Below, one piece after another: positions 50,085-63,350 of a DNA stretch of 64,000 nt. Origin of the DNA: Spongilla lacustris. Taxonomy: Eukaryota > Porifera > Demospongiae > Spongillida > Spongillidae. Below the pieces are notes generated by a model. That model was not told where the DNA came from, searched no databases, and saw nothing but the letters and a program-made list of their open reading frames with translations. The stretch spans positions 5,318,220 to 5,382,219 of the forward strand of contig OX442435.1 in the NCBI GenBank assembly GCA_949361645.1, given 5' to 3'. The translations under genes and the position numbers were made by a program. Numbering within the stretch: the stretch's first letter is position 1; each line of letters starts with the position of its first letter.

Positions 50085-51756
50085 TTTGCCCCCACCAAAA
50101 AATAAATGGCTCGCGTTTGAACGAGCGTATTGTCGTAATCTCGAGCGCTGCTGCGCGCCGTTCATCAAAATCTTGTTAGAGCACCATTTCTTTCCAGGAA
50201 TGTTGAAACAGGTACGCGCTAGCGTTATTGGTTACGACGTTTAAATAGGAGCCATTTTTTTCTGGTGGGGGCAGGGGAGGGGGGGGGGGGGTTTGACGGT
50301 ATAAATGGCCATGCATGGCCCGTAGCCGCAGGTACTTGAAAAAAAATAATCAAACTAACATTCATACGTCAACAAGCATATGTTTAATGGTTAATAAAAC
50401 TGATTTTATATTTTCTTCCTAACTGGAGAAACGGACCGTTAAGTACCGAAAAGAGAATGTATGGCGATCAATGCGGTAAAATTACACGTGATCGCTATGA
50501 TTCCGATCTTCACGATCAGTAGCTTTAAGACTTTTTAAAACATATTTATTCAAAACCTTCAAATCAGAACATAACAGATATACTTATACACAGAATACTA
50601 CGGTGGCCCGGTAGGCCGCGCTACAAAACAATGGAAATAGAGCATAGAGCTGTTGACATATGTATATAGCTGATGACGAATACACATTTGTGCAAGGAAA
50701 ATAAACACTTACTGGAATTTCTGAAACACTATAATAACTAGGACATGATGCACAATATCAGCTAACACTTTATCTAAAGTTAAGGCATCATCTTCACTTT
50801 CATAAATTACAGTTACATATACCTTCATTATTGCAATAAAACACCTTCATCCACGGTCCTGTTTTTACCTTTCACTCTAAGCTGAATAAGTATATGCCAT
50901 TATTTTATAAGATATGTTCTCAGAGTGTTATTATTGAGGCACATGCATACTTTGCAGGTAATTTAAAAATTTGCCTTTCAATTGGAAAAAAATACACCTA
51001 ACTCATATACGCCATTTTACTTACTGTTGTTTTGTTATTCTGTGTGGTTCCTGTCATTTTCTTAATAACATTTCTCAATAACACACTGCTGTTTGCGGCT
51101 GGACACAATTCAGATAATTGGCTAATACGGCATGCCTTTTGAATGGTGCAAAATAATTTATTTTTAGAGCTCATTATAAATCGTCTTTTTGTGACCCACA
51201 TTTCATGCTTTGTTCAAGTCATACCTTCAAGAGAATTTGATCTTTCGTACCCCCTACCATCTTACTAAATAAAATTACCAGCGCGCACGACCTACAATAT
51301 TACTCGAATAGCCGCGCATCGTTTTTATACGTCCATGTGATGGAGGCGGTAACTGAGAGGGGGTACTTTGATCATGTGTAGCAAAGACAGCGACAATAGG
51401 ATTTAGGTCTGCAAGTTACAACATCAACAAGACAGATCAAGAAGCATATTTACAACAATTAGAACCAGCCACATTTTTTTTTACCACTCTACGCGGCGTG
51501 TGTATTTTATGAATAATACGTGCGGTTCGAATGGAGCATTATCACATAAAACAAAGGTCAGGAGCAATGCAGGGTGAGTGGTCGCTTACTTGTGGCACCT
51601 AGGGATAAGAAATGAAGGCGTTCATACCAAGCACAGAGATTTCAGCTAATTTACACTCAGTATTTAGTATTTGGCATTGATACTCACAATGATGCTGCCA
51701 ACAGTGATACACCCACTCAAATTTTGTTATCAATCCAACAAGAAGTTATGAGGCTA
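49657..51756. other. no supportable gene; poly(C) and poly(G) runs
   Basis: 49735-49860 contains cgcgcgaagcgcgc and aggcgcctcg-type palindromes. 50056-50084 is poly(C); 50278-50290 is poly(G). The minus-strand frame at 50998-51201 is unrecognised. Confidence 0.35.
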
Positions 51757-51885
51757 CATGGTACTGGTGGTATAGATGGCTGTGATAAGGATGGTACAGG
51801 TGGCTGTGATAAGGTTGGTACAGGTGGCTGTGATAAGGTTGGTACAGGTGGCTGAGATGTGAGGCTGGTACAGGTGGCTGAGGGG
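51757..51885. repeat. 24-bp minisatellite, small array
   Basis: Units of ggtacaggtggctgtgataa + ggtt, about five copies. Related in sequence to the array at 52258-52500. Confidence 0.8.
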
Positions 51886-52059
51886 GTTGCAATCCCAACT
51901 TTGGTCTGATTTTTATTCTTTTGAGATGCATCCCTATTTATTAATCTAGTGTAAGCTTAAAGCATACAGGAAGCAACGTGGTTTCCAATATAGCCATGAA
52001 AGTAGAGGGCACCCTCCCCCTTTTTAAACATAGAGAGAGCCATAAGTGGACAGAACCCC

Positions 52060-52205
52060 TCCTCCCCACTGGTTGAATTGGCCTAAAGCGGACAGCACCC
52101 CCCCTCCCCCCACAGGTTGAATCGGCCTATAGCGGACAGCACCCCCCTCCACACACACACACACACGCTGGTTGAATCGGCCTAAAGTGGACAACACCCC
52201 AGTTT
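52060..52205. repeat. ~55-60 bp tandem repeat, about 3 units
   Basis: ggttgaat(t/c)ggcctaaagc + ggacagcacccccc repeats three times, with a short (CA)n in the third. It is followed by a hAT-like end (gatctgcccctg, 52250). Confidence 0.75.
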
Positions 52206-52257
52206 TCATATGTACCCCCCCCCCCCTCCCCCCTTTCTGAAATCATGGATCTGCCCC

Positions 52258-52500
52258 TGGGCCCTGGCATGGTAGCTGAGATGAGGCTGGTACTGGTAGC
52301 TGAGATGAGGCTGGTACAGGTGGCCATGGCTGAGATGAGGCTGTGACTGGTGTCTGAGATGAGGCTGTGACTGGTGTCTGAAATGAGGCTGTGACTGGTG
52401 TCTGAGATGAGCTGGGACTGGTGGCTGAGATGAGGCTGGTACTGGTAGCTGAGATGAGGCTGGTACAGGTGGCTGAGATGAGGCTGGTTCTGGGGTTGGG
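52258..52500. repeat. 24-bp minisatellite
   Basis: About ten units of gctgagatgaggctggtact + ggta and variants. The period is a multiple of three, so a minus-strand PVPASSQ-type frame is open; not taken as a gene. Confidence 0.9.
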
Positions 52501-54627
52501 AATGGGATTGATACGGAAGAGTATACTATATTAGACAATTAGTAGCTAACAGCACCAAGACAAACTTTGAGTAAGACATAAGTAAGGTCCAGCAGTTGCT
52601 CTCCATTGTGAAAGAACAACTGCTGTTCATTGGCCCACCTAACGTGGCGGCAATACCACAGTAGGCTAGTAACACACCCGCGCCAACCGGTATAGAGTAC
52701 TTACTTTTAGTAAGCTTGATCGCTGTCAAAAAAAAAAATGTGGCTACATGCCAATGCTAGTAGCTATTAGTACCTTTCGTTCCCTTTACGAACCAACCTT
52801 TTTTTCTGATTTCCTATTGTCGCAGGCGTGGGGAATCGCTTCTGTATCGAAGAGGTACGCTAAGACTAACCCGCTTTCAAGGCCCGTAGCTTGCCGTAGC
52901 AACTTCACTACGCCTCGTGGTTCGCAACACAAATAGAAAAAAGGTGTTTCTTTCCTTACCTAGTGTTAAAATGGCGATTAGCCCATCGTTGTTTTTGAGT
53001 GAGCTCACGTTCTAAAGGTCTTCGGTTGTTACGGTCGTTGTCAAGGGCATGACATCATCATTTCGGAAAACGAACCTAGTGTCCACAAAACATTGGGCCG
53101 CAAACACCTGTGAACACTAACTGCAATTTCAACTGAAACTTGCTGTAATAAGCCAATGGCTTTTCTGATGGGAATGTCATATGTTTTACTATCTTTTTTG
53201 CTATTCAGTGTTTGTGTTGTACAACTCCTCAGTTCTTCCATTTGGGCACCAAGGTCATGATTATCACTCTGTAACTATCTCGAAATATTAAATTTAAATC
53301 TAATGATTGTGCATTCAGTTCCTTTTCTATAACTCCTTTATTATTTTTTAAATTCATTGCAGGTATATTTAGCTTATTTACCTTTTAAGTTCTTTCAACG
53401 GATCAACCTGATTTTGTTTTTGCATTGATTTCATTTTGGCTGTAAGATTACTTATCTCCATTCTTTGAATACAACATTTTTCACAATCTCCCCTCATCGT
53501 TTTGTCCAGTAGCAATGCTTCTGTGTATGGTTGCTCACTCAGGCACATTCTGTTCAGGAATTTGACGAGGCAACTTAACCTTGTCAACAGACATTCATAA
53601 TATATGACTTTCACTTAGGAGTTGCACAATAGCCTCCCAATCTTTTAAAAATGTATATTTTTAATGATTCTGACTCCAAGGAATGTTACTCAGGTTCAAT
53701 CTATAAACTACTGAGGTAGCAGTTTGAGCATGTTCAGTTCTTGCAACTTTTGAGTGCAGATGAATAAACAGTCCTGCTTTTTTAAGTGTCATATCTTCAT
53801 TTATCTCATCTTTAACCCTTTTACTTTCAGCTTCATCATGGAAAATATGCAAACAAGGGGCACTGTAAGGATGATAAAGTTATTACATGCTCTTTTACAG
53901 ATTCCTGTATTGTCAGAAGCAGAGACGAATGGATTAGTTACAGTGACTCAAAAGTCAGGAAGATATCAGCACCTAAGTATACATGTAACTCATCCAGATA
54001 TGTGTAGATACTGTTATTTTAATGCTACAAATGTTTCACTTCAAATGTTTTTCCTGAATTAGAGAATAATGTAGGTAATGCCATATACACTGCCCCTATG
54101 AGCACTGTGAGTGATGCGTAACATATTATAATTCTTATAATTGACATGTAGTTTATAATGGGACCCAACAACCTGACTGTATGTAGTATACAATATCTAT
54201 ATCCAATTATCAAGCTCATAACATAAAAAAATATATATATATTGAAAAAATAATATCTGCAAGTGTAATGCATGCATCATGTATGGCAACACTATAATAC
54301 TTTTGTATAAGCTAAGTGTACATAAAGGTTAAAACCCAGGATAGTGATTGCTTAATCATTGGCCTTCACCAAGAGTCAGATATGATAATTTAGGTCTTTT
54401 AAAGATGTATTGTACTGATATGGTATCAAAGATTATTGACAGCATAATCAGTACATGTGTTACAGATCAAAGATTATTATCATATTTTTATGCAGCCCAT
54501 TCTTCACAAAGATAGATCTGTTTCTGTTAAAGCGAATGCAAAATTGGTAAGTAATGTTCAGATGATAATGAGGACCAGTATGTTAACACACATGCCTTGT
54601 AGGTTAACTGTGGCTTATCTCAACAAC
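52501..54627. other. no supportable gene; possible minus-strand exon at 53381-53614
   Basis: A minus-strand frame encodes CLSEQPYTEALLLDKTMRGD then a Lys/Gln-rich segment ending LKELK at a plausible donor (AAAAG|gtaaat). Neighbouring frames 53041-53241 and 53661-53852 could be part of the same unrecognised gene, but no linked model could be built. Confidence 0.25.
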
Positions 54628-54870
54628 TTGAATTGGCCAAAATGGATTACTACAGTAAACCTACGGTGGTAGGCCAAAAGGGATCACCTATAGTGTGATA
54701 GGCCAAAAGGGATTACTACAGTAAACCTACAGTGGTAGGCCAAAAAGGATTACTACAGTAAACCTTCCAAAAGGGATCACCTATAGTGTGATTGGCCAAA
54801 AGGGATTACTATACTGTATATAACTGTAGTGATGAGTGATGGGCCAAAAGGTATCACTTATATCTGATTC
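54628..54870. repeat. minisatellite built on ggccaaaagggat
   Basis: About six units alternating tactacagtaaacctacggt + ggta and cacctatagtgtgat with the shared core ggccaaaagggat. A higher-order alternation of two subunits. Confidence 0.8.
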
Positions 54871-56770
54871 ACAAGAAATTTTATTTTCACTGGAAAACAT
54901 TTCAATTGTTTTATGACTAAGTACACTGAGAAAAATCAATGGAGACTGCTTCAGCACCTACAGCATGTAACCAGTCTGACAACTATGACTTGATCTGCAG
55001 TGCATAATTTAAACTTGCACATGCAAACTTTACACCTCAATATGCCTTGGTGTATTGATTTAGAAATACAATTGTATTAATTGTTGAAACTTAGCAGTCA
55101 GATGTCCTCTACCAACCAGTGATGTTTTTAATGCCAGTTTTTCTAAGTATTTCACTACATAAGCAGTCTATACGTCTACTTACCTAAGTTGTTAATTGAC
55201 ATTAATGGACACAATCTAATATAGGATGCAGTCTAATTGTAATGAATGATGTTGTGAATGCTGCAGACAATGAGAAGCACACTCATTTAAACTGCTTCAA
55301 CTTGGCTACACAAAATAAAACTCTCATCAATTCTTTCCTTGGTCCTGAGATCTCTCTTACTACAATGGTACCATTGAACATTAGCCATTTATCAATTGGG
55401 GCAACACTTTGGTGAAGTTGCTGTTTTCAGTATATAATCACGCTTTGTTAAACACAGTCTCTTTACGTTCTTTAACTCATATGGTGTTCCTTTCCATTTC
55501 TTTTTCCTTTTCTTTCAGTTCTTTTCTTTTCTTCTGTGCCACACATTGGCTTACAGCTTTGTGTTTTCGCTCCAGCTATGGCATATAAGAATATGGTGGT
55601 AAATTAAAGGTATGTAATCAAACATGAATAAATCAACATGTACATACAGACTATTAAAATGCATTCCACTTCAAGATAAAATGTTGATGGCAGGTGTTAA
55701 GTGGTATCTATGCACTAATTAAATTAAATACAGCTGTGTGCATAGCTGGATTAATAAGGAGTCAAATAAAATGCAAATTGATATGTGCACCATGTAAAAC
55801 TGAACATCATTGCCATAAGTGAAGCAGTATCCCAGAACAAATCTGGATAATCGTGACACTTCAGTACACTTTCTGAATTTAATCCTTCAGAAGGTTTCTT
55901 GTAAGTGTGAAAGCAGCCAAAATGGGGCATCCAAATGTCATGATGCCAACTATGCACAGTGATGAAAATGCAGTTCGGTTTTGCAGTGTGGTACAATGTA
56001 AGTGGAAATAAGAAACCAAACAGAGGGAACCACCAATTATAGACACCCAAATTATTATTTTTTATAAACAAGTGTCATGTCTCCTGAAGTAGCATGTGCA
56101 TGTAGTGCAACATGTGAGTGGCGATTTTGATTGCATGATAACAGAGTACATCATCTCACCTTCCAACAATGTACCCTTTCATTTCAATTCTCAGTTTAAG
56201 CAAAGCTTAATTATAACTAGTCCCTCTGTTTATCAATCATTTAGCCATTCGAAACCTTGCCTCTGCTATCAACCAACAGGGAAGAGTGCTACCATGCACT
56301 GACAACAAAGATTTATTATCTCCAAGTAAACGTTTAAAGGTATGTATATTGTAATCACATCTGTTTACGAGGGAAAAAAGAAAGGTGACCTGTCTTACTA
56401 GTTAATACATGTATGCCGCACCCACTCAGAACCTTTTCTTTATACCATCACTTTTACTCACATGTTGCTGAAGCAGAGAATCTACCCAAAAATGCTGAAT
56501 AGTTCCCAAAAGTGTCTGTAACTCGATCAATATCAAAAAGCCTGCTATCCTGATCATTTTGGAGCTCGCAATACTTGAAAGGTCACTACATGCATTACTG
56601 TTCAATTTGTCATAAATCAATTTAGATGCTTGCTTTAAATATTAATATTATAGTGCATGTATCATTTACTGAATTGTTACATGATTTCACGTGATAGCAC
56701 CATGAAATTGCCCATTAATATACCAGTGCAATATACATGTACATGTACATGTGTATACATGCAGACTTAC
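54871..56770. other. 3' side of the beta-trefoil gene; remaining exons not found
   Basis: The beta-trefoil gene should continue here because its last visible exon ends at a donor. A minus-strand open stretch at 55751-56071 (SWHHDIWMPHFGCFHTYKK ... DLFWDTASLMAMMF) is a candidate but not recognisable. The rest is unique AT-rich sequence. Confidence 0.3.
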
Positions 56771-58610
56771 AGTGAAGTTGAAGTGCTGGTTTTTTGAAGG
56801 ATAATTATTCATTGTCCATAGAATTAAGGCTGCACCAGGCTCCTGGTTATTCTCCTTAATATCAATCACATAGGTGGTGAATAATCCCAAATAGGATACC
56901 AGTAAAAAATAGTCTCCATCCTGCCTCCATCTCTGCTTGTATCCATTATTACATTCCCATATCCTCAGATTGATGCCTTTTCTGTGGTGCACACAATCCA
57001 ATACTCTTCCATGCAGCTTTGAAACAATGAGAAGGTCCCATCAGGTCATCTTGATACCACAACTGACTGTTACACACAGGAGTTTTCTTGCTTTGCATAG
57101 ACACATTGGTTCCATTAGCATCAGCTTTGATCACAAACCCATTTAGGGATGACATAATGTGATAATATGCCTGAGCAAATATACAGCAGTGGTGAACTGA
57201 CATAAATTCATAACCCAATTCTACTGGGATACACTAATACTGTGCAATTACGCAGGCTGAGGCTGAACTGCAAACATGATCACACAACGTAATCTTGTCT
57301 CCAGACCCTTCATAATCAAGTTAGGGTCTGTGATGTGAGTACACCATATGGTCCTAATGTGCATGCTACATGTATGTTTTTGCAATTGCAGTTTGCATGG
57401 CCTCATGTAAGGAGCTTAATTGATATACACAGTACATGTGCATATCTCTGTAATTTGCACTTAGGCTTGTTTGCATATATTTGCTGTGCTGCTGTGAATA
57501 GACATGTTCATGTAGCTTTATTTGCATTTTATTGTATGCATGTGTATACATGCAGATCATGTATATTATAGTATATGCGGTATATGGATTACGTTTATTT
57601 ATTTTTCTCTATATTTCTAATGTAGTACCCCCATGGTACAATATATTTTACATTCTGTATCAGGATAAAGGATCACTAGCACAGTTAAAAGTGTGCTGTT
57701 TAATTTGTTTTTAAAGAGAAACAGTTTCATTTTATTAAATCAAAAAAGCAATCTGCCAGTTTACTTAAAAAAACCAATGAGCTATTGTGTAAACTCATGT
57801 AGGATGTTTGCATATGGACAGAGCTTCAGCACATGTGTATACATGTAGATGTAATGCTCTGCACATCCAATGTTCTGTTCTCCAAGATGTATCAGTATCA
57901 GTGTGCACAGTTTAGTGAATGTGTGCATGTGTTCTTCTTGCTTGTTGATTACAACAAATACCATACATGTACATTGGGCTGAGTCAGCTAGCTAGCTAGC
58001 TTGATGGTAATGAACTCCCATGATACTTGTGATATGATATGATTAAATTGGCACTTTTTACATGTATAATGCACACACATATATATATATATATGTGCAA
58101 AGTTACCTGTGTTGTACATACACATGTACATGTACACATACCTCTTGGCTATATTGTGCGCACATACATGCACCTTTGAGTCAATTGTGTACATACCTTG
58201 GGTGGATCAAAATCAAAACATTGGGTGAATGATGCAGGTGTGATCCTGCTAGAGATCACAAGACGAGACCATTTGGATTTCTTGCCAATCAGTTTGATAT
58301 CCATCACAAGACCTCTTGTGGAGACCAGACAGTTGCCATCTTGTCGCTATTGTTGGTTTTCACCTCCATCCCGGTCCTGCATAACAACTGCACAGCCTGC
58401 ATTTTGTCCAATACACTCTAGGACCTTCCCATTCAGCTTGGACGTGATCACGAAATACCCATCATCTAGATGCTCAATGCTCCATAGCTGGTTATCAGAG
58501 GGTGGATGGTTTCTTGGGTGAAGGATAACCTTTGCCCCATTAGTACTGTTGCCACACTCAATGTCCACCACGAAGCCCTGATTGTGGGACTTGATGTAGA
58601 AATGTTCCAT
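56771..58610 (-). CDS. beta-trefoil (ricin-B-type lectin fold) protein, 5' part, one frame disruption
   Basis: Minus-strand exons 58364-58610, 58197-58312 and 56771-57170, all with GT/AG sites and compatible phases. Exon 1 opens with ATG immediately after an acceptor and reads MEHFYIKSHNQGFVVDIECG ... NQLWSIEHL, then YFVITSKLNGKVLECIG. Exon 2 has GLVMDIKLIGKKSKW. Exon 3 has YYHIMSSLNGFVIKADANG ... NSQLWYQDD, then SKLHGRVLDCVH, KQRWRQDGDYFLL and YVIDIKENN. Repeated (G-x-V-(L/V/I)-(D/E)) and Q-x-W motifs are the signature of the carbohydrate-binding trefoil fold; this is a lectin-type domain, with no catalytic toxin chain visible. No signal peptide, so probably intracellular or with an upstream exon. 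Exon 3 is 400 bases, one more than its phases allow: the frame shifts after QDD (about 57020-57045) near a GGG run. Sequencing error or pseudogene. Confidence 0.78.
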
Positions 58611-58784
58611 CTGCATTAGAATATACATGCACATAGAGCTGCCTTTAAATATAACTACATGTAATCCAGTTATTGCTGTCATTGTATGGTTGTGCAGGGT
58701 ATAACTAACAGATAATATTCAGTACTCTACTGAAGTGTGATCAATCTAGTTCAATATGCATATCCTTTCAGAGTAAATGGTGGT
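58611..58784. other. 5' flank or intron of the beta-trefoil gene
   Basis: Short unique sequence upstream of the acceptor at 58611. A 5' untranslated exon may lie to the right. Confidence 0.3.
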
Positions 58785-58940
58785 ACACATAGTGAACCAA
58801 TAGATGTACACATAGTGAACCAATAGTTGTACACATAGTGAACCAATAGATGTACACATAGTGAACCAATAGATGTACACATAGTGAACCAATAGATGTA
58901 CACATAGTGAACCAATAGATGTACTCATAGTGAGCCACAT
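58785..58940. repeat. 23-bp minisatellite, ~7 units
   Basis: Units of atgtacacatagtgaaccaa + tag. The overlapping minus-strand frames (SLCVHLLVHYVYIYW) are repeat artefacts. Confidence 0.9.
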
Positions 58941-59530
58941 AGTGAATGACTGAGACGCAAACTAAATATAGAATTCCCCAGCCTTCCTCCATCTGCTCCT
59001 TCCCATTAATGTTTTGACCACTCCCACCACATGGAGCTGTTGACACAAGTGTCAGTATTTGAAATTGAATTAGAAGAGGAAATTTTTGCTTTCCTTTCCC
59101 ACAGAGAAATTCCTTCCTGGCAGTACAGAATAGGTGTATGTTAAAGCTACAATACCATTCCTTCATTATGAAATTTTAAAATGCACAAATGATACCAGAT
59201 GTGTGCATGCCTCTTAATTTGTACAAAAACAGTATAAGTTGTATTCAGTGAGTATAGTATATAATATTCAATTTGGCTAAAATACAGAGGACTAAAGATC
59301 AAAATAAGTAACTAACTATAGGGTATCAACTGCATCCATTCTAGCTAGAACCAATGAGGCAACATGCAAGTGGAAAGTAAGCATTTGTGCATGATAACTT
59401 GTCTGTGCATGTTTCTGTTCTTGTGTGTTGTGTTTGTGTGTATGTGATTGTGTGTATGTGACTGTGTTATGAGCTGAGCAGTCCTAAAGAAAAGGTTAGG
59501 AAACAAACAACAACTAATTTTGCCAAACAT
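58941..59530. other. no supportable gene
   Basis: Unique sequence before the BEL/Pao relic. A 5' LTR was not found here. Confidence 0.4.
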
Positions 59531-62309
59531 ATGGATGTACTTCTACATCTCAAACCAGTGACATCATCTCAGAACATTCAAGGTCTGAGACAACTATACG
59601 ACAAGGTGGAATCACAAGTGAGGTGTCTCAAGTCTCTTGGGGTAGATTCCACATCATATATGGTACTTTGTTAACATCCATCCTGACAAATAAGATCCCT
59701 CATGATCTGCCTCTAATCATCAGCCGTGAAGCATCACAAGATGAATGGCAATTTGAAGCCATATTGACAGTGATTGAGAGGGAAGTGGATGCACGGGTGA
59801 GAACAGCTGAATCATATGTACCTAGCAAACGTGGTCGAGAATATTCCACTGCTCCTTCCCTCCTTTCAAATAACCCTATACAAGGTTTTTTCTGTTACTG
59901 TGCCCAAGGTCATGTGTCTTCCTACTGTGGGAATGTGACAGATGTAGAAGAAAGAAAATGGAAGATGTCTTGTGTGTCTCAAATGTAATCACGGGGCTCA
60001 GGAATGTTGCTCATCTCAGAAGTTCCTTACCTGTGGGAAACGATATCATATCACCATCTGTGGTATATCCTTTAAGGGTGATTCCAATCCATCCTTATTG
60101 AAACAACAACAACTTGCACCATCACCGAGTACACCAGAACCTCAGACTCAGAAAGCAGCACCTACCAGCTGATCCGGCTGTACTGTAAATGTTCATGGAT
60201 GTGAGGACTCCAGTTCTTCTTCAGACAGCAGGTAGTCGTGTGCAAGCCAGATGTTCCAGCCGTCACCCAAACCACACAGATGATCTTTGACACTGGAAGG
60301 CAGAGGTCATACATGGTTTAGGGTCAGGTAGTGGACAACATGTCATAAATCTCAGCATGAAAACAAGAAAGGAACCAATGTGGTCATACCATTACTTACT
60401 GTTCCTATTATCTGTGAGCCCCTTAGTGGACAACCCATCAGCCTTGCAGCACGTCGTTATCCATATTTTTCTACACTGGACGAGAGAGATCCTGATTGCA
60501 ATCTATATGTAGGCATCCTCATTGGAAATGACCACTATTGGGCATTAGTTACTGGCTGGAATCACCAGGGAGATCCACAAGTGAGATGTGTTTTGGATGG
60601 GTTAATCTGGTCCCACTACTGGATTGCGACTTTAATGAGTTTTATTTGCTATCATGCCACACACTAAAGACTGGAGTAACCCTGCCATCAGAAGACAGTT
60701 CCCTTGGAATCATCAGTTTTACAAGGAGTTCATGTAGAATATCAAAGTCCAGAATGGCAGATATTGCATCTGTCTTCAATGGAAGTCACACAATCCAACA
60801 TTGCCAGATAACTTCCAGACAAGTCAAGACATTGAAACAGTCATTGTGAAGATTGTAAGCGATCCATGGAACAGTTCGCAGTCCAACCAAATACACTATT
60901 TACCACATCATGGTGTTGTCAGGGAGGATAAGTGACGACCAAGCTTAGAGTTGTTTTTCATGCTTCTGCCAGAACCAGTGGACCATTGCTCATGATTGCC
61001 TGTATACAGGATGACCATCATTCAAGCAAAGGATTACTGACATCTTAGTATGATTTCGCCTTTTCCCCTATAGGTCTTGTACCTGACATTGAGAAGACCT
61101 TTTTGATGGTCTCTGTTGCAGATAATGATAAGGATGTCCTCAGGTTCCTGTGTCTAGATGATATCGAGGCTAAATTACTATCGCATTTTCAGGTAAACGC
61201 AAGTCCACCGTTTTGATCCATTGGAGTGGATTATGCTGGGCCCTTGTATATTAAAGGTCTGGAACTGGAAAAAGTCTGGATAGCTTGTTTACCTGCTACA
61301 TAATGTGTACTATTCATTTGGAATTGATACCAGACATAACTACAGAAACATTTATCCACTGTTTCAGACGTTTCACTTGTCGAAGAGGAACCTCCACAAG
61401 GATCGTTTCAATCTGATAATAGTAAAATATTCAAGGCTGCGAGTAAGGAGCTGGCTAGATTCAAGCCGATCCAATCATTAAGAACTATTTCATACAGTTA
61501 CGGGTTTGCTGGTCCTTTAATTTTGCAAAGGCTCCATGGTGGGGAAAGGGGGGGGGGGGGGGGGGCTTCTTCTATGAGAGGTTAGTGGGTCTGTCAAGAG
61601 ATGTCTCAAGAAGGTTGTTGGTAATGCCAGACTGCACTGACATTTGATGAACTTGTGACAGTCATAGTAGAAGTGGAGGCAACACTAAATTCTAGACCAC
61701 TCACCTACGTAGCTGATGACGATATCCAGGAACCTCTCACCCGAGCACACCTGCTTACTGGATACCGTCTATTTGGTCTTCCAGATCCACATTCCATGTT
61801 GGAGCAAGATGCAGACTTTGTGGTATCTTGGGATCATTCCAGTATTACTACATGGATGGAGTACACGGTACACCCGAAGCATGCCTTCTTAGACATTTCT
61901 AGAAGCACTGAGGAGCAAGTACCTGATTAGGTTAAGAGACACTCACAATTATATGAGGCCACCACTAGTAATGGGAAGAGATAGGCAGCAATGGGGGACA
62001 TTGTATTAGTGCACAATTAGAACCACCCCAGATCATTCTGGAAACTTGTAAGGGTGGAGTGCCTTATAGAGGGGCATGATGGGCTAGTTAGAGCTGCAGT
62101 GGTGTGTGTTGCTTCAGAGTCAGGGACCACGACACTAAAGCGACCTGTGCAGTTGCTGTACTGTGGAAACAGAAAATTCTGAGAAGGTGTGAATCGACCT
62201 AGGAGAAATGCAGCAGAGATGGCTAAACTGAAGATGAGTGTACAGATGCAGTTATTCGATGACACTGACCCAGAAAATTGACTAGTTCTTACTAGTCAAT
62301 TGGGGGGAG
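59531..62309 (+). pseudogene. BEL/Pao LTR-retrotransposon relic with internal deletion
   Basis: In order on the plus strand: Gag-like LRQLYDKVESQVRCLKSLGV (59590) and LPLIISREASQDEWQFEAIL; knuckle-like CYCAQGHVSSYC and CLKCNHGAQECC (59900-60010); a retropepsin-associated block VPIICEPLSGQPI and ILIGNDHYWALVTG (60390-60560); an RT start IGLVPDIEKTFLMVSVA with DVLRFLCLDD (61070-61160); then directly integrase VDYAGPLYIKG (61230), FQSDNSKIFKAA, VEVEATLNSRPLTY and LTRAHLLTGYRL (61660-61780). This order is that of BEL/Pao elements. Most of RT and all RNase H are missing at about 61190. Many stops and frameshifts. A polypurine tract (ttggggggag) ends at 62309. Confidence 0.8.
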
Positions 62310-62407
62310 TGTTGAACCCTCATTATAGAACATTGTTATAATATGCACATTATTTACTATACACAGGGGCTCTAGAGAAGAAGAAGCTATATAAAAAGGC
62401 AGTGGAA
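62310..62407 (+). mobile_element. probable start of the BEL/Pao 3' LTR
   Basis: tgttgaaccctcattataga follows the polypurine tract directly, and TG is the standard LTR start. The LTR appears cut by or merged with the next fragment. No matching 5' LTR was seen, so its length is unknown. Confidence 0.5.
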
Positions 62408-62670
62408 GATAGGGAGGTACATTTACTCCTTTTGTAACATCCGTTGATGGACTTCTCCACAGAGAGGTAGATCATTTTTTGAAGCACATAGCTACCAGCA
62501 TAGCAGCAAAATGGGAAAAATCATATGCAGAAACGTGTGGATTTGTCAGAGCTTGACTTTTATTTGCCCTGGTTCGAGCATCAAGCTTGTGTCTAAGAGG
62601 ATCTAGGGTAAAGTGGAGGAGTAGACTAGGCTTTGATGATGGGGCATCACTTCCTACAATTATGCAATAG
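62408..62670 (+). pseudogene. RT retroelement tail fragment
   Basis: Across frame changes the plus strand encodes FVTSVDGLLHREADHFLKH, AAKWEKSYAETCGFVRA and SLCLRGSR...KWRSRLG. This matches the end of the RT tail family at 31560-31740 (GGMGP ... ASKW ... LRCRLSFSLLRS ... CIRGAR). Frameshifted; located in or next to the LTR of the BEL/Pao relic. Confidence 0.55.
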
Positions 62671-63350
62671 GCTTGAGCATTTTTTTAGCATTCTTTATTG
62701 TGTCATTCTTTGAATATTATTCTTGTTTTGTTATGTACATGTATGTTATTATTTATTTATATTTCATTCTTTAAAAAATATATACCGCAATTTCGTGTGA
62801 ATACCACGTGTGCATATCCTAGCAATTGACAGTTTTCTACAACTTGTGTACTGGTATTGAGCTAAGGCTCAGTTGGATGTCAGTTCAAATATAAATATGT
62901 AATCCATAGGCAGGGATGGTTTCGTGAGTGGCAAAAATAAAACATTACTGCACACTTCATACAGGAAAAGAGGCAGAATACGTACAGCTAAATGAATGCT
63001 ATGTAAGCTGCCAAGGGAGTTAGAGACAGGCATGACCCTCCATGTCGAATGTTAAAGATTAGCTGCTTGGCAATTGGTGGCATATCAATAACAGGACATT
63101 CCAAAATGAATGTGGACACAGACAGCTGACCCATGGCCAAAAGATAGGGGTATGGTATGTGCAACTTATGTGACACAGAACACCTATATGTATATATTTA
63201 AAATGATATCAAAGATTAAGATCGTCAGAATAATAAATATATAAGTGCTGGCTTTTGTTAATAAGTAATTAACCTGATACTTGTTAAATGGTTATACAAA
63301 ATAACTAATTCTACCTGGCTGTCTGGTATACTAATTCACAGTGTACTGCT
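62671..63350. other. 3' flank of the receptor gene at 63351; no gene recognised
   Basis: A minus-strand frame at 62988-63176 (LLAMGQLSVSTFILECPVID...) is open but unrecognised. Confidence 0.3.

Noticed and set aside
56771..58610. Toxin gene related to ricin
   Set aside because: Only the lectin-type trefoil fold is visible; no ribosome-inactivating catalytic chain or secretion signal was seen.
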